Of a DNA stretch of 64,000 nucleotides, positions 1 through 8,394 are shown piece after piece; the stretch's first letter is position 1; every line of letters starts with the position of its first letter. Below the pieces are notes generated by a model, which was not told the origin of the DNA, searched no databases, and saw only the letters and a list, made by a program, of their open reading frames with translations. Origin of the DNA: Verrucomicrobiaceae bacterium (GTDB lineage Bacteria; Verrucomicrobiota; Verrucomicrobiia; Verrucomicrobiales; Verrucomicrobiaceae); assembly GCA_016795465.1 (NCBI GenBank), contig JAEUHK010000062.1, positions 1 to 64,000 of the forward strand. Direction: 5' to 3'. Position numbers and translations under genes: made by a program.

Positions 1-1
1 G

Positions 2-1042
2 ACGTTCCCATCGCTCATGCAGCAGGCGGGCTACACGACTGGTGCCGTGGGCAAATGGCATCTCGGCGCACATCCACAGTTTCACCCGAACAAGCGCGGC
101 TTTGACGAGTACTTCGGCGTCCTCGGCGGCGGGCATGTGTATTTTCCCGGTGACAAAGGCGGCCCGGAATATCAGATCCCGCTCAATCGCAACGGGAAGG
201 ACGAACCGCATACGAAATATCTCACCGATCACTTTGGCGAGGAGGCCTCGGCGTTCGTCGGTCGTCACGCGGGAGAATCCAAGCCGTGGATGCTCTACCT
301 GGCCTTCAACGAGCCGCACACGCCGCTCCAGGCGCCGCAGGAGTGGATCGCGAGGTTTTCCGGCATCGCCGACAAAAACCGTCAGATCTACGTCGCGATG
401 GTGGCGGTGATGGACGCCGCCATCGGCGCCGTACTGGCGAAGCTCGACGACACGAAGCAGACCGAAAACACGCTGATCTATTTCGTCAGCGACAACGGCG
501 GCCCGCATCTCTCCAAGCGCAATCTCACTGACTTCACCGACAACAGCCCGCTGCGCGGCGCGAAAGGCGCGGTTTATGAAGGCGGCGTGCGCGTGCCCTT
601 CCTCGTGAGCTGGCCGGCAAAAATCAAACCCGGCACCTACAACCAGCCCGTCATCGCGCTCGATTTCCTGCCCACAGCGCTCGCCGCAGCCGAATCAGCC
701 GGTTTGACTCCAAAGAACCTCGATGGGGTGAATCTCCTGCCTTTTCTCACCGGCGAAAACAGCGCCGCGCCGCACGACACGCTCTTCTGGCGCAGCAGCG
801 GTCCCGGCGGGAACAACGCCGTGCGCCGTGGCAGCATGAAGCTCGTGCGCCTCGGCAAATCAGAGCCGGAACTCTATGACCTGGGCGCCGACATCGGTGA
901 ATCCAAGGACCTCGCCGCTGAGAAGCCGGAGATCGTGAAGGAACTCACCGCCGCCATCGCCGAATGGGAGAAAGGCACCATCCCGCCCGCGTTCGGCGGG
1001 GGGAAATCCGGCAAGTCCGCGGTGAAGAAGAAAAAGAAGTAG
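2..1042 (+). CDS. Sulfatase (arylsulfatase family), C-terminal part, cut by window start
   Basis: The reading frame is already open at the window edge, so the N-terminus and the catalytic Cys/Ser (formylglycine) motif lie outside. What remains is typical of the alkaline-phosphatase-fold sulfatases: a GKWHLG motif just after the edge (conserved Lys and His of the active site), an SDNGG motif in the middle (metal-binding Asp and Asn), and a GGVRVPF stretch. Family members hydrolyse sulfate esters, in these bacteria mostly on polysaccharides, in the periplasm or outside the cell. The protein ends in a Lys-rich tail (KSGKSAVKKKKK). A serine hydrolase/NamZ fusion follows 37 bp downstream on the same strand. 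The substrate cannot be told from this fragment. Confidence 0.93.
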   Translation, partial: TFPSLMQQAGYTTGAVGKWHLGAHPQFHPNKRGFDEYFGVLGGGHVYFPGDKGGPEYQIPLNRNGKDEPHTKYLTDHFGEEASAFVGRHAGESKPWMLYLAFNEPHTPLQAPQEWIARFSGIADKNRQIYVAMVAVMDAAIGAVLAKLDDTKQTENTLIYFVSDNGGPHLSKRNLTDFTDNSPLRGAKGAVYEGGVRVPFLVSWPAKIKPGTYNQPVIALDFLPTALAAAESAGLTPKNLDGVNLLPFLTGENSAAPHDTLFWRSSGPGGNNAVRRGSMKLVRLGKSEPELYDLGADIGESKDLAAEKPEIVKELTAAIAEWEKGTIPPAFGGGKSGKSAVKKKKK

Positions 1043-1079
1043 CCTGCATGGCGGCGCATCTGGCAGGATGTCCGCCGCC

Positions 1080-3323
1080 ATGAGCCGCCTGTTCACCTTT
1101 CTCCTCCTTGTCACCACCGCCAGCGCCGGAGACTTCGACGCCGCGCATGAAGTCGTGCGCAAGGCCGTGGCGAAGGGGAAGCCGCCAGGCGCGGTGCTGG
1201 TGATCGAAAGCGGCGGGAAGACGATGACGCTCGTCGAAGGCCAGCGCGCGATCGTTCCAGCCAAGGAGCCGATGACGGAGGACACGATCTTTGACGCCGC
1301 GTCACTGACGAAGGTGACCGCCACGCTGCCGAGCGTGATGCTGCTGATGGAGCAGGGCAAAATCAGGCTGGAGGCCGAGGTGCGGCGTTATATCGCCGAG
1401 ATGCGGCCTGGAATCACCGTGCGGCATCTTTTGACACACACTTCCGGCCTCCGGCCCGGCATTCCAAAGGAGCCCGCATGGTCAGGCTACGACACTGGAA
1501 TCAAGCTGGCGGCCACCTTGGAGCCGGACGGGCCTCCAGACCGTTTTTTCCGTTACTCCGACGTCAATTTCATCCTGCTCGGAGAGATCGTGCGGCGCGT
1601 CAGTGGCATGAAGCTCGACGAATTCGCCGCTCAAAACGTGTTCGCGCCGCTGAAGATGGATTCGACGCGTTTTCTGCCGCCGGAAGAATGGAAGCCGCGC
1701 ATCGCGCCGACGGAGAAAGACGAGAACGGCGTCATGCTGCGCGGCGTGGTGCATGACCCGACCTCCCGCAAGATGGGCGGCGTCACCGGCCATGCGGGCC
1801 TCTTCACCACCGCCGGTGATCTGGCGAAGTATGCGCGCATGATCCTGAATGACGGCGTGGGCGTGCTCAAGCCGGAGACAGTGAAGCTCATGACCACGCC
1901 GCAGACCATCGCAACGGTGTTTGAGCGCCGCGGACTCGGCTGGGATGTCGATTCGGCCTTCAGCCGACCGCGCGGGAAGGCATTTCCCATCGGCTCCTTC
2001 GGTCACACCGGCTTCACCGGCACGAGTTTGTGGATCGAGCCGCAGACAAAGACGTTCGTCGTCTTCATGAGCTCGCGCCTGCATCCGAACGGCAATGGCA
2101 GCGTGCGTGATTTGTATGAGGAGATCGGCACCGCCGCAGCGCAGGGCATGACTTTCGCTACACCAAACGCTCCACCGTGGCCGCGTGATGAAAAAGAGAT
2201 CCCCACCGTGCTCAACGGCATCGACGTGCTCGTGCGGCGGAAATTTGCCGATTTGAAAGGGCTGCGCGTCGGTTTGATCACGAACCACACCGGCATCGAC
2301 GCGCAGCGCCGCAGTACGATCGACCTGCTGGCCGCCGCGCCGGAGGTGAAGCTGAAAAAACTCTTCAGCCCGGAGCACGGCATCCGTGGCGAGCTGGACC
2401 AGCTCAAGATCGGCGATTCGACTGACAAGAAGACCGGCCTGCCCGTGCTCAGCCTTTACGGCGAGCGCCGCGCTCCGACGCCAGAGCAACTGGCGGACCT
2501 CGACGCGCTCGTGTTCGACATCCAGGACATCGGCTGCCGCTTTTACACCTACATCGGCACTATGCGACTGTGCATGGAGGCCGCCGCGAAGGCGAAGAAG
2601 GCGTTTTATGTGCTCGACCGTGTCAATCCCATCGGCGGCAGCGTCGTGGAAGGCCCCTCCGTGATTGATGAGGAGAGGCCGACCGCCACGCACGCCATCC
2701 CGCTGCGTCACGGCATGACGGCAGGAGAACTGGCCGCGATGATGAACGCCGAACGCGCGATGAATTGCGATTTAAAGGTGATCCCGCTCGAAGGATGGCG
2801 GCGCGGCATGTTGCACGATCAAACCGGCCTGCCGTGGATCAATCCGTCGCCGAACATGCGCTCATTGAACGCTGCGCTGCTCTATCCCGGCATCGGTCTG
2901 CTCGAATTCAGCGTGAGCGTGGGCCGCGGCACCGACACGCCGTTTGAAGTGCTCGGCGCGCCGTATGTGAACGACCTGCGTCTGGCGTATGAGTTGAACA
3001 AGATCGGCCTGCCCGGCGTGCAGTTCACGCCTGTGCGCTTCACGCCGACGGCCAGTGTCTTCAAAGGCGAGGCGTGCGGCGGCGCGCGCATCGCGATCAC
3101 AGATCGCGCGGCCTTGAAGCCGGTGGAAACGGGCATCGCGATCATCAGCACGCTGCAACGGCTGTATCCGAAGTCATTCAAGCTCGACCGGGTGGACACG
3201 CTGCTCAATCACAAGGCGAGCCTCGAGCTCATCCGTGGAGGGGAATCGTGGAGGAAGGTGATCGAGGCATGGCACGCGGAGACGGCGGCGTTCGAGGTGC
3301 GGCGGCGTTTGTTTTTGCGATGA
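1080..3323 (+). CDS. Secreted serine hydrolase (class C beta-lactamase fold) fused to DUF1343/NamZ-like muramidase
   Basis: This is a two-domain exported enzyme. A signal peptide (about residues 1-16, ending TASAG) leads into a beta-lactamase-family domain with the SLTK motif (S75, K78), YSD at 159-161 and HTG at 309-311. From about residue 385 comes a DUF1343 domain with SPEHGIRG and [18 protein letters not shown]1343 proteins characterised as NamZ are exo-beta-N-acetylmuramidases. In Bacillus subtilis the NamZ gene shares an operon with NagZ and a beta-lactamase-family amidase, so the fusion may combine removal of the peptide and of MurNAc in one polypeptide; that is inference. The start at 1080 is preferred because it leaves a clean signal peptide and an AGGA 12 bases upstream; an ATG at 1068 is the alternative. 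It is convergent with the next gene, 3 bp apart. A close paralogue lies at 37734-39983. Confidence 0.9.
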   Translation: MSRLFTFLLLVTTASAGDFDAAHEVVRKAVAKGKPPGAVLVIESGGKTMTLVEGQRAIVPAKEPMTEDTIFDAASLTKVTATLPSVMLLMEQGKIRLEAEVRRYIAEMRPGITVRHLLTHTSGLRPGIPKEPAWSGYDTGIKLAATLEPDGPPDRFFRYSDVNFILLGEIVRRVSGMKLDEFAAQNVFAPLKMDSTRFLPPEEWKPRIAPTEKDENGVMLRGVVHDPTSRKMGGVTGHAGLFTTAGDLAKYARMILNDGVGVLKPETVKLMTTPQTIATVFERRGLGWDVDSAFSRPRGKAFPIGSFGHTGFTGTSLWIEPQTKTFVVFMSSRLHPNGNGSVRDLYEEIGTAAAQGMTFATPNAPPWPRDEKEIPTVLNGIDVLVRRKFADLKGLRVGLITNHTGIDAQRRSTIDLLAAAPEVKLKKLFSPEHGIRGELDQLKIGDSTDKKTGLPVLSLYGERRAPTPEQLADLDALVFDIQDIGCRFYTYIGTMRLCMEAAAKAKKAFYVLDRVNPIGGSVVEGPSVIDEERPTATHAIPLRHGMTAGELAAMMNAERAMNCDLKVIPLEGWRRGMLHDQTGLPWINPSPNMRSLNAALLYPGIGLLEFSVSVGRGTDTPFEVLGAPYVNDLRLAYELNKIGLPGVQFTPVRFTPTASVFKGEACGGARIAITDRAALKPVETGIAIISTLQRLYPKSFKLDRVDTLLNHKASLELIRGGESWRKVIEAWHAETAAFEVRRRLFLR

Positions 3324-3326
3324 AAA

Positions 3327-3788
3327 TTACGGCGCGGCCTGTTTTCTCAAGACGTCGATCAACGCCGCAGGGTCGCCCACGCTGAGCATCACCGTGTAGC
3401 CTTCCGTCGTCGGGATGCGGGCGACGCGGGTGCGGTCGGTGACGTAAAGCAGGGCTTTGGCGCCGTTGCGCAGCTTGAACCATCCGGCGGAGTAACCCGG
3501 CAGTCCGGTGCCCATCGTCCGCCATTTGGGCTGATGATCCTTGTCAGTGTTGAGGTTGGTGGCGACCGCTTCGTCGATCTTGAGCGATGAGAGCGGGATC
3601 AACCGGCCCCAGAGATCTCCCTGGAGGCGCAGGCCCTCGTTGGAGACGGTGAATCGCACGTTTTGCATCGACCATGCCAGCCAGAGCATCAGCACGAGGA
3701 CAGCAACGAGCACGAGACTGATGATGAGGAAGAACCACAGCGACTTGCTCGCGGCGGGAATCATCGGGAAGACGATGGGTGCGTTCAT
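3327..3788 (-). CDS. Membrane protein with PH-like domain
   Basis: About 153 residues. One strong transmembrane segment (about residues 16-38, rich in Leu, Val and Ile) is followed by a soluble domain of about 110 residues that resembles bacterial PH domains (bPH type): FTVSNEGLRLQG followed by a beta-rich pattern and a terminal helix (VGDPAALIDVLRKQ). The start ATG at 3788 is preferred over 3836, because the 16 extra residues are not signal-like and would cover the 18-bp palindrome at 3801-3818. It follows lysS on the same strand after a 104-bp gap. Its role is unknown; such domains often bind partner proteins at the membrane. Confidence 0.7.
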   Translation of the reverse strand: MNAPIVFPMIPAASKSLWFFLIISLVLVAVLVLMLWLAWSMQNVRFTVSNEGLRLQGDLWGRLIPLSSLKIDEAVATNLNTDKDHQPKWRTMGTGLPGYSAGWFKLRNGAKALLYVTDRTRVARIPTTEGYTVMLSVGDPAALIDVLRKQAAP

Positions 3789-3800
3789 GGCACGAGTTTG

Positions 3801-3818
3801 ATCATCCCATGGGATGAT
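3801..3818. repeat. 18-bp perfect palindrome upstream of the PH-like gene
   Basis: ATCATCCCATGGGATGAT is identical to its reverse complement. It begins 12 bases before the start codon of the gene on the minus strand and lies in the 104-bp gap after lysS. No T-run follows on either side, so a rho-independent terminator is unlikely. A protein-binding operator or chance are both possible. Confidence 0.5.
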
Positions 3819-3892
3819 TCCAAGCAAAGAAAACAAGGTGGTCTGATTCCTGGCACGAAGGGCTGTGGTCGTTATGCGCCAGGAGATCCGCG

Positions 3893-5377
3893 TCAGTCTT
3901 TCCGCTTCAACTGCGGGAAGAGGATCACATCACGGATGCTTTCGGCACCGGTGAGCATCATGATGAGGCGGTCGATGCCGATGCCGATGCCGCCAGCGGG
4001 CGGCATGCCGTGTTCGAGGGCGAGGATGAACTCCTCGTCGATTTTTTGAGTCTCCTCGCCGGCCTGATGCTCCAGGCGGTCGCGCTGCACGATGGGATCG
4101 TTCAGCTCGGAGTAACCGGGGCTGATCTCCTGGCCGTTGATGACGAGTTCGTACACATCGACGATGGAATCATCGTCGGCGTTCTGCTTCGCCAGCGGCA
4201 CGAGTTCCTTCGGGCAATGCGTCACATAGAGCGGGTCGAACTGCTTCGCCTCGATCAGGCGCTCGAACACATGCTGCGTGACTTCGTAGTCCTCGAAATT
4301 GGCTCCGATTTCGACCCCCAGCTCCTTCGCACGCGTCTTGCGCTGCTCCGGCGTGTATTCATACCACTGCGGATCGATGCTCTTGAGCAGATCGGTGTAG
4401 CGCGCACGCTTCCACGGCCGCGCGAGGCTGATCGTCTTCGTCACATTGCCCTCCTCGTCCTTGTGCTCGATCTTGAGGCCGCCGCAGAAGTTTTCCGCGA
4501 GGTGACAGATCATGCCTTCGACAAGGTCGGCCATCTTTTCGAAGTCTGCGTAAGCCCAGTAGGCCTCCAGCATGGTGAACTCCGGATTGTGACGGCGACT
4601 GAGGCCTTCATTGCGGAAATTGCGGTTCAATTCGAAGATCTGCGTGAAGCCGGCCACCAGCAGGCGCTTCAAATACAGCTCCGGCGCGATGCGCAGGAAC
4701 ATCGGCTGGTTCAGCGCGTGGAAGAACGTCTCGAACGGCTTCGCCGCGGCACCGCCGGGAACGTCCTGCATCATCGGCGTCTCGACTTCCAGGAAGCCGC
4801 GCTCCTGCATGTAACTGCGGATCGCCGCGACCATCTGGATGCGTTTGCGGAAGACGTCCTGGCTCTTCTCATTCGAAATGAGATCGAGGTAGCGCTGGCG
4901 GTATTTGATCTCCTTGTCGGTGACGCCGTGCCACTTGTCCGGCAGCGGACGCAGCGCCTTGGAGAGCGGCGTGAGCTTTTTGACGTGGATGGACTTCTCA
5001 CCGCGCTTGGTGATAAAGGTGAAGCCCTCAATGCCGACGAAGTCGCCGATATCGACGAGGTGGTTGAACTGCTTGTAGGCCTCGTCGCCCACATCGCCCT
5101 TGCTCAGGTAGCACTGCATGCGGCCGGAAATGTCGCCGAGGTCGAAGAAGGTGGCCTTCCCCATCTCACGCCGGCTCAAAATGCGGCCAGCGACGCTCAC
5201 GGTGAGGTTTTCCTCGAAGTTTGCCTTCAACGCGCCGGGCTGGTGCGTGGTGTCAAAACGGCCGCCAAACGCGTCCACGCCCGTTTTCGTCAATTCGTCG
5301 AGCTTGTCGCGGCGAATTTGGAGCAGTTCGGATTCGGAATGTTCGGGAGCGGCTGGCGGAGGCGTGTTCGGCTGCAT
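3893..5377 (-). CDS. lysS: Lysyl-tRNA synthetase, class II
   Basis: Charges tRNA-Lys with lysine in the cytoplasm. Its 494 residues match the normal length of bacterial LysS. An N-terminal OB-fold anticodon-binding domain (about residues 55-165) contains VAGRILSRREMGKATFFDL. The class II core follows, with motif 1 (SYMQERGFLEVETPMM), motif 2 (FELNRNFRNEGLSRRHNPEF) and motif 3 (GIGIGIDRLIMMLTG) near the C-terminus. The N-terminus has a Pro-rich extension of about 12 residues. It sits in a minus-strand run between a PIG-L deacetylase (69 bp upstream) and a PH-like membrane protein, an odd place for a housekeeping gene; it may have its own promoter in the upstream gap. Confidence 0.98.
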   Translation of the reverse strand: MQPNTPPPAAPEHSESELLQIRRDKLDELTKTGVDAFGGRFDTTHQPGALKANFEENLTVSVAGRILSRREMGKATFFDLGDISGRMQCYLSKGDVGDEAYKQFNHLVDIGDFVGIEGFTFITKRGEKSIHVKKLTPLSKALRPLPDKWHGVTDKEIKYRQRYLDLISNEKSQDVFRKRIQMVAAIRSYMQERGFLEVETPMMQDVPGGAAAKPFETFFHALNQPMFLRIAPELYLKRLLVAGFTQIFELNRNFRNEGLSRRHNPEFTMLEAYWAYADFEKMADLVEGMICHLAENFCGGLKIEHKDEEGNVTKTISLARPWKRARYTDLLKSIDPQWYEYTPEQRKTRAKELGVEIGANFEDYEVTQHVFERLIEAKQFDPLYVTHCPKELVPLAKQNADDDSIVDVYELVINGQEISPGYSELNDPIVQRDRLEHQAGEETQKIDEEFILALEHGMPPAGGIGIGIDRLIMMLTGAESIRDVILFPQLKRKD

Positions 5378-5445
5378 GATGGGGGCGTGCCTTTAACCAT
5401 GAAGCCGGGCTTTGCCACCGCAAATGCCGCTTTGGAGCGGCGGGC

Positions 5446-6339
5446 TCACTTCGCGTCGTAAAACGGGAAGAGCTTCTTGATCTCGTCGGGTGAGGGACGG
5501 CGGCCGTATTCGCAGATTTCGAAGGTCTCGGCATATTTCACGGCCTTGCCCTTCTCCTCGCCGTAGAGCTTGATGAGGAGGTCGCGATACTTGTCGGCCT
5601 CGCTGCCCTGGCGGGCACCCCAGCGGCGTTTCAGCCAGGCACGGCGTCCGGCCTCGTCGCTGGCGGGCGGGACGCTTTTCACATGCTCCTCGGAGCCGTT
5701 CGCGCCGCCTTCGTAGTGCTGGGAGGTGAGTTCGTGGATGCCGTCGAGTTTTTGATCAAAGGAGTCGTCCACGCTCACGGCGATGTCGGGCGTGAAGGGG
5801 TAGGGTTTTTGAAAGCCATCGCTGGAGTAGAGAAAGACAGGATTCTTTTTCAGCGGCGGCACGTCCGGCACGATGAAGGGCACGGCGACCATGAAGGCAG
5901 CGTCCTGGATGAGCACGCCGACATAGCGGTGGTCCGGATGGTAATCCCACGGCCGCGGGGCGATGACGATGTCCGCCTTCCACTCGCGAATGACCCGCGT
6001 GAGGAGCTTCCGATACTCCAAAGAGGGCACCAGCTCGCCATCGTGGATGTCGAGCACTTGGGAAGTCACGCCGAGCTTTTTGGCACAGGCTGCCACCTCC
6101 GCGGCGCGACGCAGCGCGAGCGGGCCGCCGGCTTCCTTCCAGTGGCCGATGTCGCCATTCGTGACGGACACCAGCTTCACATGATGGCCTTGGCGGGCCC
6201 ATTTTACTGCCGAGCCGCCCGCTTTGTATTCGGCGTCATCGGGATGAGCACCGAAGACGATGATGCGGAGCTTGCCGTCATCGGCTTGAGCATGGAGCAG
6301 CGTGGCAAAGGCGAGCAAAGAGAGGAGGATGCGGATCAT
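5446..6339 (-). CDS. Secreted PIG-L/LmbE family deacetylase
   Basis: 297 residues with a signal peptide (about 1-19, ending LLHAQA). The PIG-L family zinc motif AHPDD occurs at residues 31-35 and a second conserved motif HPDH in PWDYHPDHRYVG. Family members remove N-acetyl groups from GlcNAc-containing substrates. The export signal suggests that the substrate here is an extracellular or periplasmic glycan, but no substrate can be named from sequence. The stop lies 69 bp before lysS and the start lies 55 bp after the preceding secreted-protein gene, so co-transcription of the minus-strand run is plausible. Confidence 0.9.
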   Translation of the reverse strand: MIRILLSLLAFATLLHAQADDGKLRIIVFGAHPDDAEYKAGGSAVKWARQGHHVKLVSVTNGDIGHWKEAGGPLALRRAAEVAACAKKLGVTSQVLDIHDGELVPSLEYRKLLTRVIREWKADIVIAPRPWDYHPDHRYVGVLIQDAAFMVAVPFIVPDVPPLKKNPVFLYSSDGFQKPYPFTPDIAVSVDDSFDQKLDGIHELTSQHYEGGANGSEEHVKSVPPASDEAGRRAWLKRRWGARQGSEADKYRDLLIKLYGEEKGKAVKYAETFEICEYGRRPSPDEIKKLFPFYDAK

Positions 6340-6393
6340 GGCGGCAGCATTACGCGGCCCCGGTGTGGCATCTCTCCGCCTGGCGGGACTCGA

Positions 6394-7272
6394 TCAACGC
6401 ACGATGAAGGGCAGCGTGACCTCTTTCGGAGCGCCGGTGGCGGGCGATTCCCAGCGCAGCACCTCGATGGCGGGCTGCTCCGGCTTTGTGAGATCGATTT
6501 TATAAAGGCGGATGCGCACGACGGGCTTTTGGCCATCGGGCGGTGTGACGGGCCGCAGGCGCAGCGTGACCTCGTTTTGACCGGCCACGAGGCCTCCGAG
6601 CACGAGTTGCTGATCGAGGCCGTTCTCGACCGGGTCGTAGGTGAAGCCGTTCATGAGTACCTGAGTCTCGTAACCGGTCGATTGCAGCTTCAGCCCGCCT
6701 TTGAAGTCCGGCACGCGGCACAGCGGCGGTGCGGGCGGCATTTTGCCCGGCGGCGTGAATTCCGGCGCATCGAGCAGATCGGGCTTTTTGCCCTCTCGCA
6801 GGGCCTTCAGCACCTCCGGGCTCGAATCGAGGTCCGTCACGCGGGCGCTGTCATAGCGCCAGCGACCGCCTTCGAGGCCAAACTTCAGCTTCATGAGCAC
6901 CTCGTTCGCATCAGCGGCGTCCTTACCGCCGTCGATTTTGCCAAAGTAAACGAGATGGGCCGTGGTGCCCACCGCCTGGGCTTCCACCAAACGCATGGCG
7001 TCCGTGCCCGGCGGCTCGCCGGGAGCAGCAAAGACCGCGGCGGGAAAGGCTTCCTTGTTGCTCACGACCTCATTGCGGATCGTCGTCTGGCGATAGGAGG
7101 TGATCGCACCGGCCCAGGCCTGCGGATTCTTTTGGATCATGGCATCACGCCAGGCGGCGTAGGCCTTCGAAAGCGTCGCGGCGAGCACGGATTCGTCCTG
7201 CTGGGCCAGAGCCGGGCCTGCCGTGAGGGTGAGACAAAGCCATCCGATGAAAAAAAGCGTCCGCTGGGTCAT
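6394..7272 (-). CDS. Secreted protein of unknown function
   Basis: About 292 residues. MTQRTLFFIGWLCLTLTAG followed by PALAQQ is a clear signal peptide; the ATG at 7272 is chosen over 7284 for that reason. The N-terminal half looks helical, in the manner of SnoaL/NTF2-like or lumazine-binding domains (an ESVLAATLSKAYAAWRDAM helix and a later WRYDSARVTDLD), a weak impression only. A Pro-rich linker (PPGKMPPAPPLC) leads to a beta-rich C-terminal half (LVAGQNEVTLRLRPV) like an adhesion or carbohydrate-contact sandwich. It is the first gene of the minus-strand run towards PIG-L and lysS and is divergent from the hydrolase at 7425. No family recognised. Confidence 0.75.
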   Translation of the reverse strand: MTQRTLFFIGWLCLTLTAGPALAQQDESVLAATLSKAYAAWRDAMIQKNPQAWAGAITSYRQTTIRNEVVSNKEAFPAAVFAAPGEPPGTDAMRLVEAQAVGTTAHLVYFGKIDGGKDAADANEVLMKLKFGLEGGRWRYDSARVTDLDSSPEVLKALREGKKPDLLDAPEFTPPGKMPPAPPLCRVPDFKGGLKLQSTGYETQVLMNGFTYDPVENGLDQQLVLGGLVAGQNEVTLRLRPVTPPDGQKPVVRIRLYKIDLTKPEQPAIEVLRWESPATGAPKEVTLPFIVR

Positions 7273-7424
7273 ATCGGCCGCCATCTTGGCCTGATTCGCC
7301 CGAACTCAACCGCAAAACCCGCATCCAGACGTGGCATTTCGTCGTCTCTATTTGCCCTCGCGGGAAGGAAACCATTTGCCGTTCTCATAATTCTCTCAAA
7401 CCTCGCCCGTCACAAAACCCGCAC

Positions 7425-8294
7425 ATGGAAGGCCCCCTCCGCACACCCCCGATAGATCGAGGTCGGGAACTGCTTAAGACCGCTCGTGAAGAGATCTTCA
7501 AGAGCGTGAACGGGGTCGATCTGCCCGTGTATATTTGGGAGCCGGAGCCGGACAAAGCCCCGCCCTACCCGAAATCGGTGGCGGCCTTCTTCTTCAGCAG
7601 CGGCTGGGACAATGGCCAGATCGCCCAGTTTGCCCCGCACTGCGTTTACTTTGCCTCTCGCGGCATGACGACGATGTGCTTTGACTACCGCGTTAGCGCC
7701 CGCCATCCCGGCGCCGGCCCGCTGCAAGCCATGGCCGATGCCCGCTCCGCCATCCGCTGGATCCGCATGAACGCCGTCGAGCTCGGTGTGAACCCCGGCA
7801 AGATCATCGGCGTGGGCGGCTCCGGTGGCGGCCATGCCATCGCCTCCGCGGCGGTGCTGAATGGCTTCGACGATCCCTCTGATGTCACGGATTGCAGCCC
7901 GGTGCCGAATGCCGTCGTGCTTTTCAATCCGGTGATCGACACCTGGTCCCGTCATGCGCCTTACCAGGACCGCTGGCCGGACAATGCCTCCCGCAAGGCC
8001 GCCGACCTCATCCGCGGCATCAAGGCCGGCTTCCCTCCGATGCTCATCATGCATGGCACGGACGACCGCGTGGTGCCCTTTGAGGGCAGCTACACCTTTG
8101 CCCGCAAGTCCTCGAAGAAGAAGAACATCTGCCGCCTCATCGAGTTCGATGGCAAGGGGCATGGCTTCTTCAATTTCAACCTCTCCTTCGAGATGTACGA
8201 GGCCACGCTGATGGCCATGGACGAGTTCTTCGTCGAGCTGGGCTTCATCGAGCCAGACCCGAATGCCGGCCTCGGCAAAGAAGACGCGTTTTGA
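7425..8294 (+). CDS. Alpha/beta hydrolase (esterase-like), no signal peptide
   Basis: 289 residues of alpha/beta hydrolase fold. The nucleophile elbow is GVGGSGGGH (about residues 126-134), the acid is in HGTDDRVVPF and the catalytic His in GKGHGFFNF. These are hormone-sensitive-lipase or dienelactone-hydrolase-like features, so esterase or acyl hydrolase activity is expected. It lacks the export signal that marks nearly all of its neighbours, so it is probably cytosolic. It is divergent from the secreted-protein gene upstream (152-bp gap) and is followed by the inverted repeat at 8309-8346, which separates it from the M16 gene. Confidence 0.85.
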   Translation: MEGPLRTPPIDRGRELLKTAREEIFKSVNGVDLPVYIWEPEPDKAPPYPKSVAAFFFSSGWDNGQIAQFAPHCVYFASRGMTTMCFDYRVSARHPGAGPLQAMADARSAIRWIRMNAVELGVNPGKIIGVGGSGGGHAIASAAVLNGFDDPSDVTDCSPVPNAVVLFNPVIDTWSRHAPYQDRWPDNASRKAADLIRGIKAGFPPMLIMHGTDDRVVPFEGSYTFARKSSKKKNICRLIEFDGKGHGFFNFNLSFEMYEATLMAMDEFFVELGFIEPDPNAGLGKEDAF

Positions 8295-8308
8295 GAATGA
8301 AGCATGGG

Positions 8309-8346
8309 GAATGACGAAAACATGTCTCCGCGCCGTTTCGTCATTC
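8309..8346. repeat. Inverted repeat GAATGACGAAA/TTTCGTCATTC between genes
   Basis: Two perfect 11-nt arms (8309-8319 and 8336-8346) flank a 16-nt loop, starting 14 bp after the hydrolase stop. A further copy of the arm core, CATTCGTCATTCGTC, follows at 8363-8377. The hairpin could act as a terminator or mRNA 3' end, but there is no T-tract right after it. The reiterated ATTCGTC unit suggests a dispersed intergenic repeat. Confidence 0.55.
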
Positions 8347-8394
8347 GAAGATAGCTTCTGAACATTCGTCATTCGTCCTTTTCCCTCTCCAACC

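Noticed and set aside
4010-5461. Open frame of 483 codons antisense to lysS
   Set aside because: It mirrors a strongly conserved synthetase gene, has no family resemblance and shows the Leu/Arg/Glu-rich bias of an antisense shadow.
7273-7424. Promoters in the divergent gap before the hydrolase
   Set aside because: TTGCCC and CATAAT elements occur, but at a 28-bp spacing; no acceptable pair.
5683-7455. Open frame of 590 codons across the minus-strand PIG-L and secreted-protein genes
   Set aside because: High Arg/Gly/His shadow composition; both real genes on the other strand have signal peptides and family motifs.
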